From: an uncultured Alphaproteobacteria bacterium
GTDB taxonomy: Bacteria > Pseudomonadota > Alphaproteobacteria > Rs-D84
DNA: 44,481 bases
Direction: 5' to 3'
Assembly (NCBI GenBank): GCA_934232895.1
Contig: CAKQGH010000008.1
Location: 1 to 44,481, forward strand
Part shown: positions 1 through 7,074 of the stretch, in pieces
Layout of the letters: each line of letters opens with the position of its first letter
How positions within the stretch are numbered: the first letter of the stretch is position 1
Made by a program: the position numbers and the translations under genes
The notes under the pieces: model-generated
What the model saw: only the letters and a program-made list of their open reading frames with translations
Databases searched by the model: none
Told to the model about the DNA's origin: nothing

Positions 1-32
1 GGTCGGGGGTTTGAGTCCCTCAACATCCACCA
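1..32 (+). tRNA. 3' end of a tRNA gene cut by the window edge
   Basis: The first 32 bases can be read as a T arm (stem GGGGG/CCCTC around the 7-base loop TTTGAGT), the 3' acceptor strand AACATCC, discriminator A and an encoded CCA. The rest of the gene lies outside the window, so the anticodon and isotype are unknown. The GGGGG/CCCTC stem with A73 would suit a leucine-type tRNA, but this is weak. The T loop has T where the usual C56 is expected, which is odd and could mean a diverged or degenerate copy. It is followed directly by an intrinsic terminator. Confidence 0.6.
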
Positions 33-205
33 AGATAAAATAAAAACCACCCACGCGGTGGTTTTTATTTTATCTTTTGTGTGTATATTTTGGGACGAAA
101 ACCCCGGGGTTTGACAATGAGTAAGTGAAAACAAGCGTGGCGCAGTTTGAACGCTAACGAATGCCCCGCAGGCGTATGCCGAGGGAATCCCTCAACATCC
201 ACCAA
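16..205 (+). repeat. Direct repeat of a tRNA 3' end (16-33 and 188-205)
   Basis: The 18-base string TCCCTCAACATCCACCAA occurs at 16-33, inside the tRNA, and again at 188-205. The second copy is not part of a tRNA: the bases before it (181-187) form a tight hairpin with CCCTC (GAGGG-AAT-CCCTC) and no 7-base T loop can be made. A 3'-end duplication like this is the usual footprint of site-specific integration into a tRNA gene. Between the copies lie the tRNA terminator, a 14-bp palindrome (99-112) and no coding sequence. Confidence 0.55.
44..70 (+). terminator. Intrinsic terminator of the tRNA
   Basis: An 8-bp stem AAACCACC/GGTGGTTT with a 5-base loop is followed by a T-rich tract. It sits 12 bases after the encoded CCA. 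Confidence 0.75.
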
Positions 206-211
206 AAATTC

Positions 212-239
212 AACCGCCATTTATGGCGGTTTAATTTTT
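212..239 (+). terminator. Intrinsic terminator after the second tRNA-end copy
   Basis: The hairpin AACCGCCAT/ATGGCGGTT, with a very short loop, is followed by TTAATTTTT. Placement just after the second CCACCAA copy mirrors the first copy and its terminator. Confidence 0.6.
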
Positions 240-850
240 AGAGAGCAACGCGCATCCGTCGCCGCTGACGCTCCGCCGCGATAAAGAGAGCAGAGAGCAA
301 TGTTTGTGCTCGCATTCGCTCGCAACATTTATATGACCTGGATTCTGGGGCTTGCCCCCAGAATCCAGGTCATTGGACTTGTGCGCCATCGGCGCACCTT
401 ATGTGTCGCCTGCGGACTAGCGTCCTTGCCGTAACCTTCGCGTACCGCTCGGTTTCATTGCGAGCGTAGCGAAGCAATCCATAAACCGACACCCCGCCCT
501 GCGGGCACCCCTCTGGCCAGAGGGGAACTTGCCGCGTTCCTTACTCTTGTCATTCCTGCTCCGGGCCCCGCGGAATTGATAATTTCCGTGGGTGGGCAAA
601 GGCAGGAATAGGGTCTTTAAAATTACTCCAACTCACTGTTGTATAATATTCAGCAAAAATTGGACTGCGGAACTCCCGTCATACCGACGAAGGTCGGTAT
701 CCATTGCCCCGCAGGGACTATTTACCACTACCCCGTCCGCTGCGCGTCCACCCCTTCGCCAGCGAAGGGGAATTTATTCCGCTACGAAAAAGAAACGAGC
801 GCGCCATCGGCGCACTCCATTGCTCTCTGCACTCTGCTCTCTATTTTTAC
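240..850. repeat. Non-coding intergenic repeat block 1
   Basis: No credible gene is seen here. The block is a mosaic of short repeats that recur elsewhere in the window. These include a CAGAGAGCAATG motif near 288-301, GTGCGCC-N-GGCGCAC hairpins near 381-397 and 790-805, a TCATTGCGAGCGTAGCGAAG unit at 454-482, and a GAGGGG palindrome near 508-524. A palindrome-plus-tail unit at 679-719 contains ATACCGAC-GAAG-GTCGGTAT followed by CCATTGCCCCGCAGGGACT. The stretch 703-752 reappears nearly exactly, in reverse orientation, at about 36836-36885. Several short open frames cross this region but follow the repeats and have no ribosome binding sites. Confidence 0.7.
333..373. repeat. 18-bp perfect inverted repeat
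   Basis: The arm at 333-350 pairs without mismatch with 356-373 around the 5-base loop CTTGC. The arms begin ATGACCTGG and end CCAGGTCAT. There is no T tract, so this is a repeat-type palindrome rather than a terminator. Confidence 0.8.
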
Positions 851-854
851 GTTC

Positions 855-882
855 TTGCACGGGGGATTTTTTGTGGTAAAAT
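855..882 (+). promoter_or_regulatory. Promoter of the OmpA-type lipoprotein gene
   Basis: A -35 box TTGCAC (855-860) and a -10 box TAAAAT (877-882) are separated by 16 bases. Transcription would start near 889, giving a leader of about 17 bases that includes the AAGGAG ribosome binding site at 892-898. Confidence 0.55.
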
Positions 883-905
883 ATCCCCGAAAAGGAGAAA
901 GCATA

Positions 906-1553
906 ATGAAGAAATTTACAGTTTTTGCCGCCATGGCGGCGATTTTGGCGGGCTGCACCACCACTAACCCATACACGGGCGAGGCCCAAACATCCAAGGC
1001 CGTATGGGGCACCGCAATCGGTGCGGCAACGGGTGCGGCGACCGGCGCATTGGTGTCTGGCAACCGTGGCAAGGGCGCATTGGTCGGTGGCCTGGCGGGT
1101 GCGGCCGTGGGTGGCGGCGTTGGTTATTACCTGGACGTGCAAGAGGCTGAATTACGTCAAGAATTGGCATCAACCGGTGTCAGTGTCGTCCGCGACAGTG
1201 ACAGCATTCGCTTGGTAATGCCGGGCAACATCACGTTCAAGACCGATTCTGCGGACATCAACGCGGGATTCTATGCAACATTGAATTCTGTGGCCAAGGT
1301 TTTGAATAAATACAGCAATTCAACCGTTATGGTGTCGGGCTTTACCGACAGCACGGGCAGTGCGGAATACAACCAGACCCTGTCGCGTAATCGTGCAAAC
1401 GCGGTTGCGGCGTATCTGCAAGGCCAGGGCGTCAAGGCATCGCGGTTCGAGATTCTGGGCATGGGATCGTCCAACCCAATCGCGTCAAATGCCGACGCGG
1501 CGGGCCGTCAACAGAACAGACGTGTTGAAATCAAAATTATTCCAAATAAATAA
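906..1553 (+). CDS. OmpA-family peptidoglycan-associated lipoprotein (YiaD-like)
   Basis: This 215-residue protein starts with a lipoprotein signal peptide (lipobox LAGC, Cys17). A glycine-zipper segment rich in GAATGA/GGLAGAAVGG follows (about residues 35-75). The C-terminal half is an OmpA peptidoglycan-binding domain (about 100-215) with the family pattern GFTDSTGSAEYNQTLSRNRA and an RRVEI ending. It should sit in the outer membrane and bind peptidoglycan, as YiaD and similar lipoproteins do. The ATG at 906 was chosen over a longer upstream frame because AAGGAG lies about 8 bases before it, the signal peptide begins there, and the upstream frame runs through repeats. It is monocistronic, with its own promoter and terminator. 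Confidence 0.88.
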   Translation: MKKFTVFAAMAAILAGCTTTNPYTGEAQTSKAVWGTAIGAATGAATGALVSGNRGKGALVGGLAGAAVGGGVGYYLDVQEAELRQELASTGVSVVRDSDSIRLVMPGNITFKTDSADINAGFYATLNSVAKVLNKYSNSTVMVSGFTDSTGSAEYNQTLSRNRANAVAAYLQGQGVKASRFEILGMGSSNPIASNADAAGRQQNRRVEIKIIPNK

Positions 1554-1580
1554 AAAACGGGGCATTCGCCCCGTTTTTTA
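1554..1580 (+). terminator. Intrinsic terminator
   Basis: The stem ACGGGGC/GCCCCGT has a four-base loop and flanking A and T runs. It lies directly after the OmpA-type lipoprotein gene. Confidence 0.9.
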
Positions 1581-1597
1581 TGAAAACAAATTTCGTC

Positions 1598-1626
1598 TTT
1601 ATTTTTCATAAATAATCAGGTATTAT
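1598..1626 (+). promoter_or_regulatory. Possible promoter of structured RNA A
   Basis: A TATTAT -10 box (1621-1626) has a weak -35 match, TTTATT (1598-1603), 17 bases upstream. The expected start is about 1633, just before the first paired segments of the RNA. The second RNA of this type has a much better promoter at the same relative place. Confidence 0.4.
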
Positions 1627-1632
1627 CTAAGT

Positions 1633-1855
1633 GAATCTGCAAGGGATTGTAGGTTCGGGACTTAGAACATCCCCGCATCACACGGCGCAGGCGCGTCGTA
1701 ATCCGTATGCGGTGCATTTGCGCCGTTATTTTTACCCAGACCATTGGTCGGGGTTCCGTGTGATATACAACAGGTTTTACCAAAATCGCGCGGGGGCATT
1801 TGTGAGTGCTTGTTCTAAGGCCCCGACCGCCAATTTCCCTTGGCGGTTTATTTTT
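1633..1855 (+). ncRNA. Structured RNA A, about 220 nt, with its own terminator
   Basis: No open frame in 1581-1877 looks real, but the region folds strongly. Nested helices are CTTAGAAC (1661-1668) with GTTCTAAG (1812-1819), CCCCGC (1671-1676) with GCGGGG (1790-1795), and ATCACACGG (1677-1685) with CCGTGTGAT (1756-1764). Inside these are a GGCGCA/TGCGCC helix (1684-1689/1719-1724, sharing two bases with the previous helix) and a hairpin ACCCAGACC-ATT-GGTCGGGGT near 1733-1753. A terminator, ACCGCCAA/TTGGCGGT plus T's, ends it at 1826-1855. The same arrangement occurs at 39839-40048. It could be a free sRNA or an attenuating leader of the glycosyltransferase gene 23 bases downstream. I do not recognise it as 6S, tmRNA, RNase P, SRP RNA or a known riboswitch. 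Confidence 0.6.
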
Positions 1856-1877
1856 GTCCAGAAAAAAGGGAAATATA

Positions 1878-2783
1878 ATGAAAATATCTGTGATAATACC
1901 GGCATACAATTGCGAAAAATATATTGTTCAGGCACTGACAAACATACAAACCCAGGATTTTGACGCGTCAGAAATAGAAACAATAATTGTGTTGGATGGG
2001 TGTACGGATAACACTGCTGAAATTACAAAGTGTTTTATCAAACAGCATCCGCGCATGAATATTCGCGTAATCACACATGATGTGAATATGGGGCCCGCCA
2101 TATCACGAAATGATGCAATTGCGGTTGCACGTGGTGATTATATCCATTTTATGGACGCAGATGATTGTATAAATACGTCATTTTATCACAGATTGTATGA
2201 CGCGTGCACACGTTCCAACGCAGATGTTGCCGTTTCAGAATATATAAATGAACGGTATCCAGAAAACAGCATATTATTTGATACAGAATTAGTTTTGACA
2301 CACCCCCAGGACAAACTGGATATCACACATGTTGATATGCATGGATATTCGTGGCGTTATTTGATATCTCGTAAATTTTGGCTGAAAAACAAATTTAGTT
2401 TTCCGCGTGATATTAAATATTGCGAAGATATGTTACCAATGACGCAAATGGTGATTATGGCGTCGCGGTTGGTATGCGTGCCAGGTGCGCGATATATTTA
2501 TAAATTCAGAAATGGGTCTATGTTGACCACAAAAAGCACAAAGTCGCAACGTGATTCTGATTGGAATCATGCAAAGCGCGATGTGTTTTCATGTCTGGCA
2601 CAAAATGATTTACAGCGTGGTGGTGATACTCTTTCGCGTGTGCGGTATAAATTATTTGGAATTTTACCGGTAATCATTGCGCGCGTAAATGCGGCACGAA
2701 CAACAGAAAAATATTACTTGTTTGGTATATTGCCAATATTAAAAGTGCGTGTAACCCAGGTATTGCGTCCATGGCGTGTGTGA
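1878..2783 (+). CDS. Family 2 glycosyltransferase
   Basis: This 301-residue protein has a GT-A fold start (MKISVIIPAYNCEKYI) and a DADD metal/nucleotide-sugar motif at residues 93-96, typical of GT2 enzymes. The following acceptor region (about 100-230) is less conserved. The C-terminus carries two similar segments, YKLFGILPVI and YYLFGILPIL, about 25-30 residues apart, a motif seen at the ends of polysaccharide glycosyltransferases. It likely adds a sugar to a surface glycan; donor and acceptor are unknown. The ATG at 1878 has AGGG seven bases upstream and starts exactly at the conserved beta strand. The gene is visibly richer in A/T than its neighbours, which suggests transfer. Structured RNA A and its terminator lie directly upstream. 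Confidence 0.88.
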   Translation: MKISVIIPAYNCEKYIVQALTNIQTQDFDASEIETIIVLDGCTDNTAEITKCFIKQHPRMNIRVITHDVNMGPAISRNDAIAVARGDYIHFMDADDCINTSFYHRLYDACTRSNADVAVSEYINERYPENSILFDTELVLTHPQDKLDITHVDMHGYSWRYLISRKFWLKNKFSFPRDIKYCEDMLPMTQMVIMASRLVCVPGARYIYKFRNGSMLTTKSTKSQRDSDWNHAKRDVFSCLAQNDLQRGGDTLSRVRYKLFGILPVIIARVNAARTTEKYYLFGILPILKVRVTQVLRPWRV

Positions 2784-2792
2784 TTGTTTTTA

Positions 2793-2820
2793 TTGACTTT
2801 TTGTAAATCTGGGGTATGTT
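2793..2820 (+). promoter_or_regulatory. Promoter of the small membrane protein gene
   Basis: TTGACT (2793-2798) and TATGTT (2815-2820) are separated by 16 bases. The boxes lie just after the glycosyltransferase stop codon. Confidence 0.5.
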
Positions 2821-2846
2821 GCATTGCTGAACATACAGGATTAGAA

Positions 2847-3083
2847 ATGAAGAAAAATATAAAGCAAGAGATGAAAGAGTGGACAGACGTTTTGTTTGTG
2901 TCTGTTGCCACGATAGTGGTTGCTGCATGGATCAAGGCGGGTCTGGCGGACGTTGAACAGGATATCGCCACAAAAAACGCCGCTGTAAAAACAGATACCA
3001 TCACCGCAACGGAAAAATATAACCAGGCGCGCGAGATATTAAAAACAGCCCCCGCCGATTCAATCAAGAATCGCGTGCGGTAA
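2847..3083 (+). CDS. Small single-pass membrane protein, unknown function
   Basis: This 78-residue protein has a charged N-terminus, one transmembrane helix (about residues 15-33, VLFVSVATIVVAAWIKAGL) and a hydrophilic, probably helical, C-terminal tail. I recognise no family. The ATG at 2847 is preceded by AGGATT, a modest ribosome binding site; the frame is open further upstream but has no better start. The gene has its own promoter and shares a bidirectional terminator with rlmN, which converges on it. Confidence 0.65.
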   Translation: MKKNIKQEMKEWTDVLFVSVATIVVAAWIKAGLADVEQDIATKNAAVKTDTITATEKYNQAREILKTAPADSIKNRVR

Positions 3084-3084
3084 T

Positions 3085-3110
3085 AAAAAACGCCCATATG
3101 GGCGTTTTTT
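3085..3110. terminator. Bidirectional terminator between the small membrane protein gene and rlmN
   Basis: CGCCCATATGGGCG is flanked by six A's on the left and six T's on the right. It can therefore end transcripts from both sides. The T run overlaps the last codons of rlmN. Confidence 0.9.
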
Positions 3111-4215
3111 ATTTCTTGGCATTATTCAATCGTAATTGACCACAGGCAGAACCGATATCACTGCCCCGTTCGCGACGAATACGCGCATGAATTCCGTTTT
3201 TAATCAGAATATCTTGGAATCTGTGCACGGCATTGCCCGATGGCGACGCGAAATCGCGTTCATCAACCGCGTTCCACGGTATTAAATTCACCATGCAATT
3301 TTTCCCGCGCAGCAATTCTGATAATTTTTCGGCATATTCCGGCGTGCAATTGAACAATTGGACATCACCGTCCGCATTTCGACGCGCCAGCAATATGTAT
3401 TCAATCATCAATTGCCGGTTATGCAGCGCGGTAAATTCATCGGCGGCGGACAATACATCTGCCAATTTATATTTATTGTTTATCGGCATAATTTGACCGC
3501 GCAATTCGTCGGTTGGCGCGTGCAGCGATATTGCCAAATTGATTGGACGACCCCATGCAATCAGTTCGCGTATTCCCGGCACAACCCCGCATGTGGAAAC
3601 GGTAATCCGACGCCACCCGATGCCCATATCGCGATTCGCACGTTCAATAAAACCAATAACGTTTTGTGTGTTTTGCAGTGGCTCGCCCGTGCCCATAACG
3701 ACAATGTGCGACACATCGCCATTATTTGCGTCACCATTTGCATGAATTGGACGTGCGCGCGCCGCATCACGGTCGCGGCGCAATTCCCACTGGGCAACCA
3801 AGATTTGCGCAAATATTTCGTCCGCGGTTAAATTCCGTTTCAGTCCCAACAGTGTACTGGCACAGAATTTACACCCCATGGCGCAACCGGCCTGGGAACT
3901 GACGCAGACGCTGTTGCCGTACGATGTGCGCATCAGCACGCATTCAATTTGTTCACAATCGTTCAATTCCAACAAGAATTTTGTTGTTTCACCATCGGAC
4001 GATTCCAGTTTCTTTACGATTTTCACCGGCAGGGTTTGCGCCACCGCGTCCAAATCGTGACGCAGCGCGTCGGGTAAATTTTTCATAACAGAAAAATCAG
4101 GCGCGCCGCGGTTTAACCACTCGCGTATTTGCTTTGCACGAAAACGCGGTTGGCCCATATCGGTTATGAACTTTTCCAATTCGCCATCGGTAAAATTAAA
4201 TAAAATCAGTTTCAT
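3109..4215 (-). CDS. rlmN: Dual-specificity rRNA/tRNA adenine C2 methyltransferase RlmN
   Basis: RlmN is a radical-SAM enzyme that makes m2A2503 in 23S rRNA and m2A37 in some tRNAs. The 368-residue protein has the radical-SAM cluster motif CAMGCKFC (Cys111, Cys115, Cys118). It also has the SAM-binding stretch MGTGEPLQN and the C-terminal catalytic cysteine in SACGQLR (about Cys358), which with Cys118 carries out the methyl transfer. Length and order of motifs are normal for the family. Its ATG overlaps the stop of the surA-like gene in an ATGA, so it is the last gene of the lptF-lptD-surA operon, an unusual place for it. Confidence 0.96.
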   Translation of the reverse strand: MKLILFNFTDGELEKFITDMGQPRFRAKQIREWLNRGAPDFSVMKNLPDALRHDLDAVAQTLPVKIVKKLESSDGETTKFLLELNDCEQIECVLMRTSYGNSVCVSSQAGCAMGCKFCASTLLGLKRNLTADEIFAQILVAQWELRRDRDAARARPIHANGDANNGDVSHIVVMGTGEPLQNTQNVIGFIERANRDMGIGWRRITVSTCGVVPGIRELIAWGRPINLAISLHAPTDELRGQIMPINNKYKLADVLSAADEFTALHNRQLMIEYILLARRNADGDVQLFNCTPEYAEKLSELLRGKNCMVNLIPWNAVDERDFASPSGNAVHRFQDILIKNGIHARIRRERGSDIGSACGQLRLNNAKK

Positions 4216-5042
4216 AATTTGTATCTGTCGTCGTTTATAACAATAACTGCCTTGCGGCGCAATTGTTTCAGTTGTTGGTCGGCAATAAACATTGCCTGTT
4301 TGAATGTGGCGTTTTGTTTGATTATGTCGTCCAGTTTGCCGTATTCAGATGTCTTTTTCGTGTTGCAGACCAGTAATACCGACCCATCCACCACCGGCGA
4401 CCAGGTCAACCGGGGCAGTGTTGCCACGCGCCCACGAATGTCGGCGGACAATTCATATTGTAATGCGGTGAATTTCTGGGGCGCGCCACCCAAATTTTCG
4501 GCCATTTTAATTGCGTCATCACACGATTTTGGCGTGGTCAGTTTTGCCGCAACATCGTTTGGAATATCAACCAAGCGAACGATTGTCATTTCAATTGGCA
4601 ATCCGGTTTCGCGTGCAATGTTTGCGCGTTCGGCGGAAATATCATCGGCAGAAATATCAACGGTTGGCATAATGGTGCGCCCAACAATCATTTGCCATGC
4701 GATTTCCGCGCGCAACGCACTGCGGGCCATTTCGCGTTCACTTTCGGTTAAATCGCCCAGGTTCAATTTCTTTAATTCATCGTTTACGACCGAATCTTCG
4801 GGGACGGCGTGAAAATTTTTGGCATATTCGGTTTTGACATAATCGTCAATTATGCCCTGTAATGCGACGCGGCGATTGTCGGTTGATGTTTTGCCCTGGC
4901 GCGACATCAGTTTTACGCGTGCGGTAATATCGGTATCGGTAATTGGTGTGCCACCGACCGATGCGACAACCGTCGCCGCGTGCGCGGCGCCAAAAAACGA
5001 GCAAGTGCACATTGCTATCGCCAACATAAATGTACGCTTCAT
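4212..5042 (-). CDS. SurA-like periplasmic chaperone with degenerate parvulin domain
   Basis: This 276-residue protein has a Sec signal peptide (cleavage near AAHA) and then a SurA N-terminal type domain (about 22-130). The pattern VVASVGGTPITDTDITARVKL resembles the V-A-x-V-N-x-x-I-T-x-x-D start of SurA proteins. The remaining 120-140 residues could be a single, worn parvulin domain, but the usual substrate-binding histidines and glycine motifs are not evident. Position directly after lptD matches the lptD-surA order of many proteobacteria, where SurA delivers beta-barrel proteins such as LptD to the BAM complex. It probably works as a chaperone without isomerase activity. It starts 20 bases after lptD and overlaps rlmN by 4 bases. 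Confidence 0.75.
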   Translation of the reverse strand: MKRTFMLAIAMCTCSFFGAAHAATVVASVGGTPITDTDITARVKLMSRQGKTSTDNRRVALQGIIDDYVKTEYAKNFHAVPEDSVVNDELKKLNLGDLTESEREMARSALRAEIAWQMIVGRTIMPTVDISADDISAERANIARETGLPIEMTIVRLVDIPNDVAAKLTTPKSCDDAIKMAENLGGAPQKFTALQYELSADIRGRVATLPRLTWSPVVDGSVLLVCNTKKTSEYGKLDDIIKQNATFKQAMFIADQQLKQLRRKAVIVINDDRYKL

Positions 5043-5061
5043 TTGTGTATCCCCCTGGGCT

Positions 5062-7074
5062 TTAATATTTTTGACCTTCGATACTCATTCCAAAACGGAA
5101 TTGGAATGTGGTTGTACCGACATAATCGTCCTTTATCGCATTATCACGGCGGTATTCCACCGACAGGTAATAGCACGGATGGTTATAGAATATGCCGCCC
5201 GTGTGACGTTGGAAATCGCCGTATGTTGCATTGTATATGGAATTAAAGCGCACCGACCAACGGTTTGTCAATTTGATACCAAACCCAGCCATCAATTCGT
5301 TTATATTGTCGTCGCGTGTGTATGTGTCGGTGAACTGTTGTGACCAAATGTGGCCAATGTCCAAATATGTGCCGCCGTTGCCAATGATTGCCGATGTTTC
5401 CATGTGACGCAACGACAGGTCGTTTTGCCCCAAACGGAAACGGCTGGTCACACTTAGCCAATCGCCATTATCAAATGCAATGCGGCCAACATAGTCCGAT
5501 GCACCGTTGCGGAAACCACTGTTTGGGTCGGTTGCGTCGCGTTCCTGGAAATCGTATGTTTGACCAAAGAACGCCTCGACCGTGCGGCCATCGCCCGTGA
5601 ATGCCGACCAACGCATACCATAATCGGCGTAATTACCATTTTCCCACAAATCTAATCCAGAAAAACGATTGTTTGAAAACAATGTTGCATCCGACAGCAA
5701 CGCACCAACCGAATCATTTGTCGTGGCAAATTTTTCATCGGATGTGCGGCGCATAATGGTCAAACGCGCGCGCGGTTCAATAACCTGGGTCCATGTTTTC
5801 GATGGTCTGTACAGTGGCAATCCCCATTCGACATATCCACTGGGCAAGAAACGATTTTTTAATCCGGAAAAATGTTGGCCATTTACCAATTCGGTATTGT
5901 CAAAATTATATACATCATATCGGGCGTCCAAACTGAGTGTTAAACGATTGCCGCCCCACAATGTCCATGGCGATGTTATGCGCGCGTCGCCAATCATACG
6001 CTGGGACGCGGTGCCGGACCCCGATATGCCCAAAACATCGGCATTAAATGTTGCGTATGTTTCGGCAAATATGGGGGCCGTTTGTGTTGTTGCGCGAATG
6101 TTTGGTAAAATGTTGCCCGATGGCGCAACCCAATGCCCGGCGGTGGAACGCAATTCCTGGAATATATGTGCATCGGCAACGACATAACTGCTTTGTCCGA
6201 ACAATTCCAATTTGGCGCCCGAATCCAAATATGGTTGGTCGGCATAGAATCCATATTTCTGTAAATATGTTTTATCCGATGCGCGTTCCAAAAATATTGT
6301 TGCACGTGCGTTTTCACCCAATTCTATTACATCATCATTAAATATGTGCCAGCGGTTTTCGCCATCGCGATTATGGGTAAAAGAACCGTTTGTGCGAAAT
6401 TCGGCATGGTCCAGATTCAACCGGTGTTCCAATTGGAATAATGGATTTTCCTGGGTCAAATATGACAATGTGAATGTCATATCGTGGGTCTCAGATAAAA
6501 ACACATATACCGGAACATTTATCTGGGTGCCCATTTTGTTGGTTGATTTCAAATCAGGTGTTAAAAAACCAGATTTGTGTTTTACGCCCGGGTCCGGCAT
6601 TTCGAAAAAGGGGAACCACGCCATCGGCAAATGATAAGCCCAAAATACCGGGTTATAGAATTTCAGCATTCGGTCGTCCATATCATGAACGATTTTTGTG
6701 GCGGTCACCCGCCATGCGTCGCCCCATGCATCACAATCATCACAAGCGGTAAACATTGCATCGCGCGCAATTGTTTTGTCGCCTTCGCGTGTTATATTTT
6801 CAGATTCTACATACACATGTTGTCCCAGCCATATTTTTATTTCATCACCCGACAGGTCACTGCCATCTTTGGATATATATGAATCAACCAGGGTTAAACG
6901 TTGGCCCGATGTGTTGGTGATTTCGGTGTTGCCCGATGTTTTAATTGATTCCGATTTAACATCATATTCAATTTTTTTCGCGGTAATGGTTTTGGGGGCA
7001 TTTGGGTCAATGCCGATTGCCAGCGCCGACGCACCGTACATACAGATTGCAAAGATTGGAATTATTTGTTTCAT
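5062..7074 (-). CDS. lptD: LPS-assembly outer membrane protein LptD
   Basis: LptD is the outer-membrane barrel that, with LptE, places LPS in the outer leaflet. The 670-residue protein has a signal peptide, then an LptA/OstA-like beta-jellyroll (about 28-110: TITAKKIEYDVKSESIKTSG). A CDDC pair (Cys111/Cys114) follows, then the long barrel region ending in an FRFGMS-type final strand. The SGFLTP motif typical of the start of the LptD barrel is present near residue 168. Its ATG overlaps the lptF stop in an ATGA, so it is translationally coupled to the inner-membrane LPS exporter. It is somewhat shorter than E. coli LptD (about 780), as is common in alphaproteobacteria. Confidence 0.95.
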   Translation of the reverse strand: MKQIIPIFAICMYGASALAIGIDPNAPKTITAKKIEYDVKSESIKTSGNTEITNTSGQRLTLVDSYISKDGSDLSGDEIKIWLGQHVYVESENITREGDKTIARDAMFTACDDCDAWGDAWRVTATKIVHDMDDRMLKFYNPVFWAYHLPMAWFPFFEMPDPGVKHKSGFLTPDLKSTNKMGTQINVPVYVFLSETHDMTFTLSYLTQENPLFQLEHRLNLDHAEFRTNGSFTHNRDGENRWHIFNDDVIELGENARATIFLERASDKTYLQKYGFYADQPYLDSGAKLELFGQSSYVVADAHIFQELRSTAGHWVAPSGNILPNIRATTQTAPIFAETYATFNADVLGISGSGTASQRMIGDARITSPWTLWGGNRLTLSLDARYDVYNFDNTELVNGQHFSGLKNRFLPSGYVEWGLPLYRPSKTWTQVIEPRARLTIMRRTSDEKFATTNDSVGALLSDATLFSNNRFSGLDLWENGNYADYGMRWSAFTGDGRTVEAFFGQTYDFQERDATDPNSGFRNGASDYVGRIAFDNGDWLSVTSRFRLGQNDLSLRHMETSAIIGNGGTYLDIGHIWSQQFTDTYTRDDNINELMAGFGIKLTNRWSVRFNSIYNATYGDFQRHTGGIFYNHPCYYLSVEYRRDNAIKDDYVGTTTFQFRFGMSIEGQKY

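Noticed and set aside
188..205. A second tRNA ending at 205
   Set aside because: The bases before CCCTC form a tight GAGGG hairpin; no 7-base T loop or acceptor 5' strand fits. Treated as a duplicated end.
1..235. tmRNA gene or two-piece permuted tmRNA
   Set aside because: No tag-encoding sequence ending in a typical AVAA/ALAA-stop was seen, and the terminator directly after the CCA does not suit the permuted order.
592..879. Short coding frames across repeat block 1
   Set aside because: They follow repeat units, lack ribosome binding sites and have no recognisable domains.
1633..1855. 6S RNA, RNase P RNA, SRP RNA or group II intron end as identity of RNA A
   Set aside because: It is branched rather than rod-like, and the conserved motifs of RNase P and SRP RNA are absent. 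A CCGTATGCGG stretch resembles intron domain V, but the full helix is not there and no reverse transcriptase is near.
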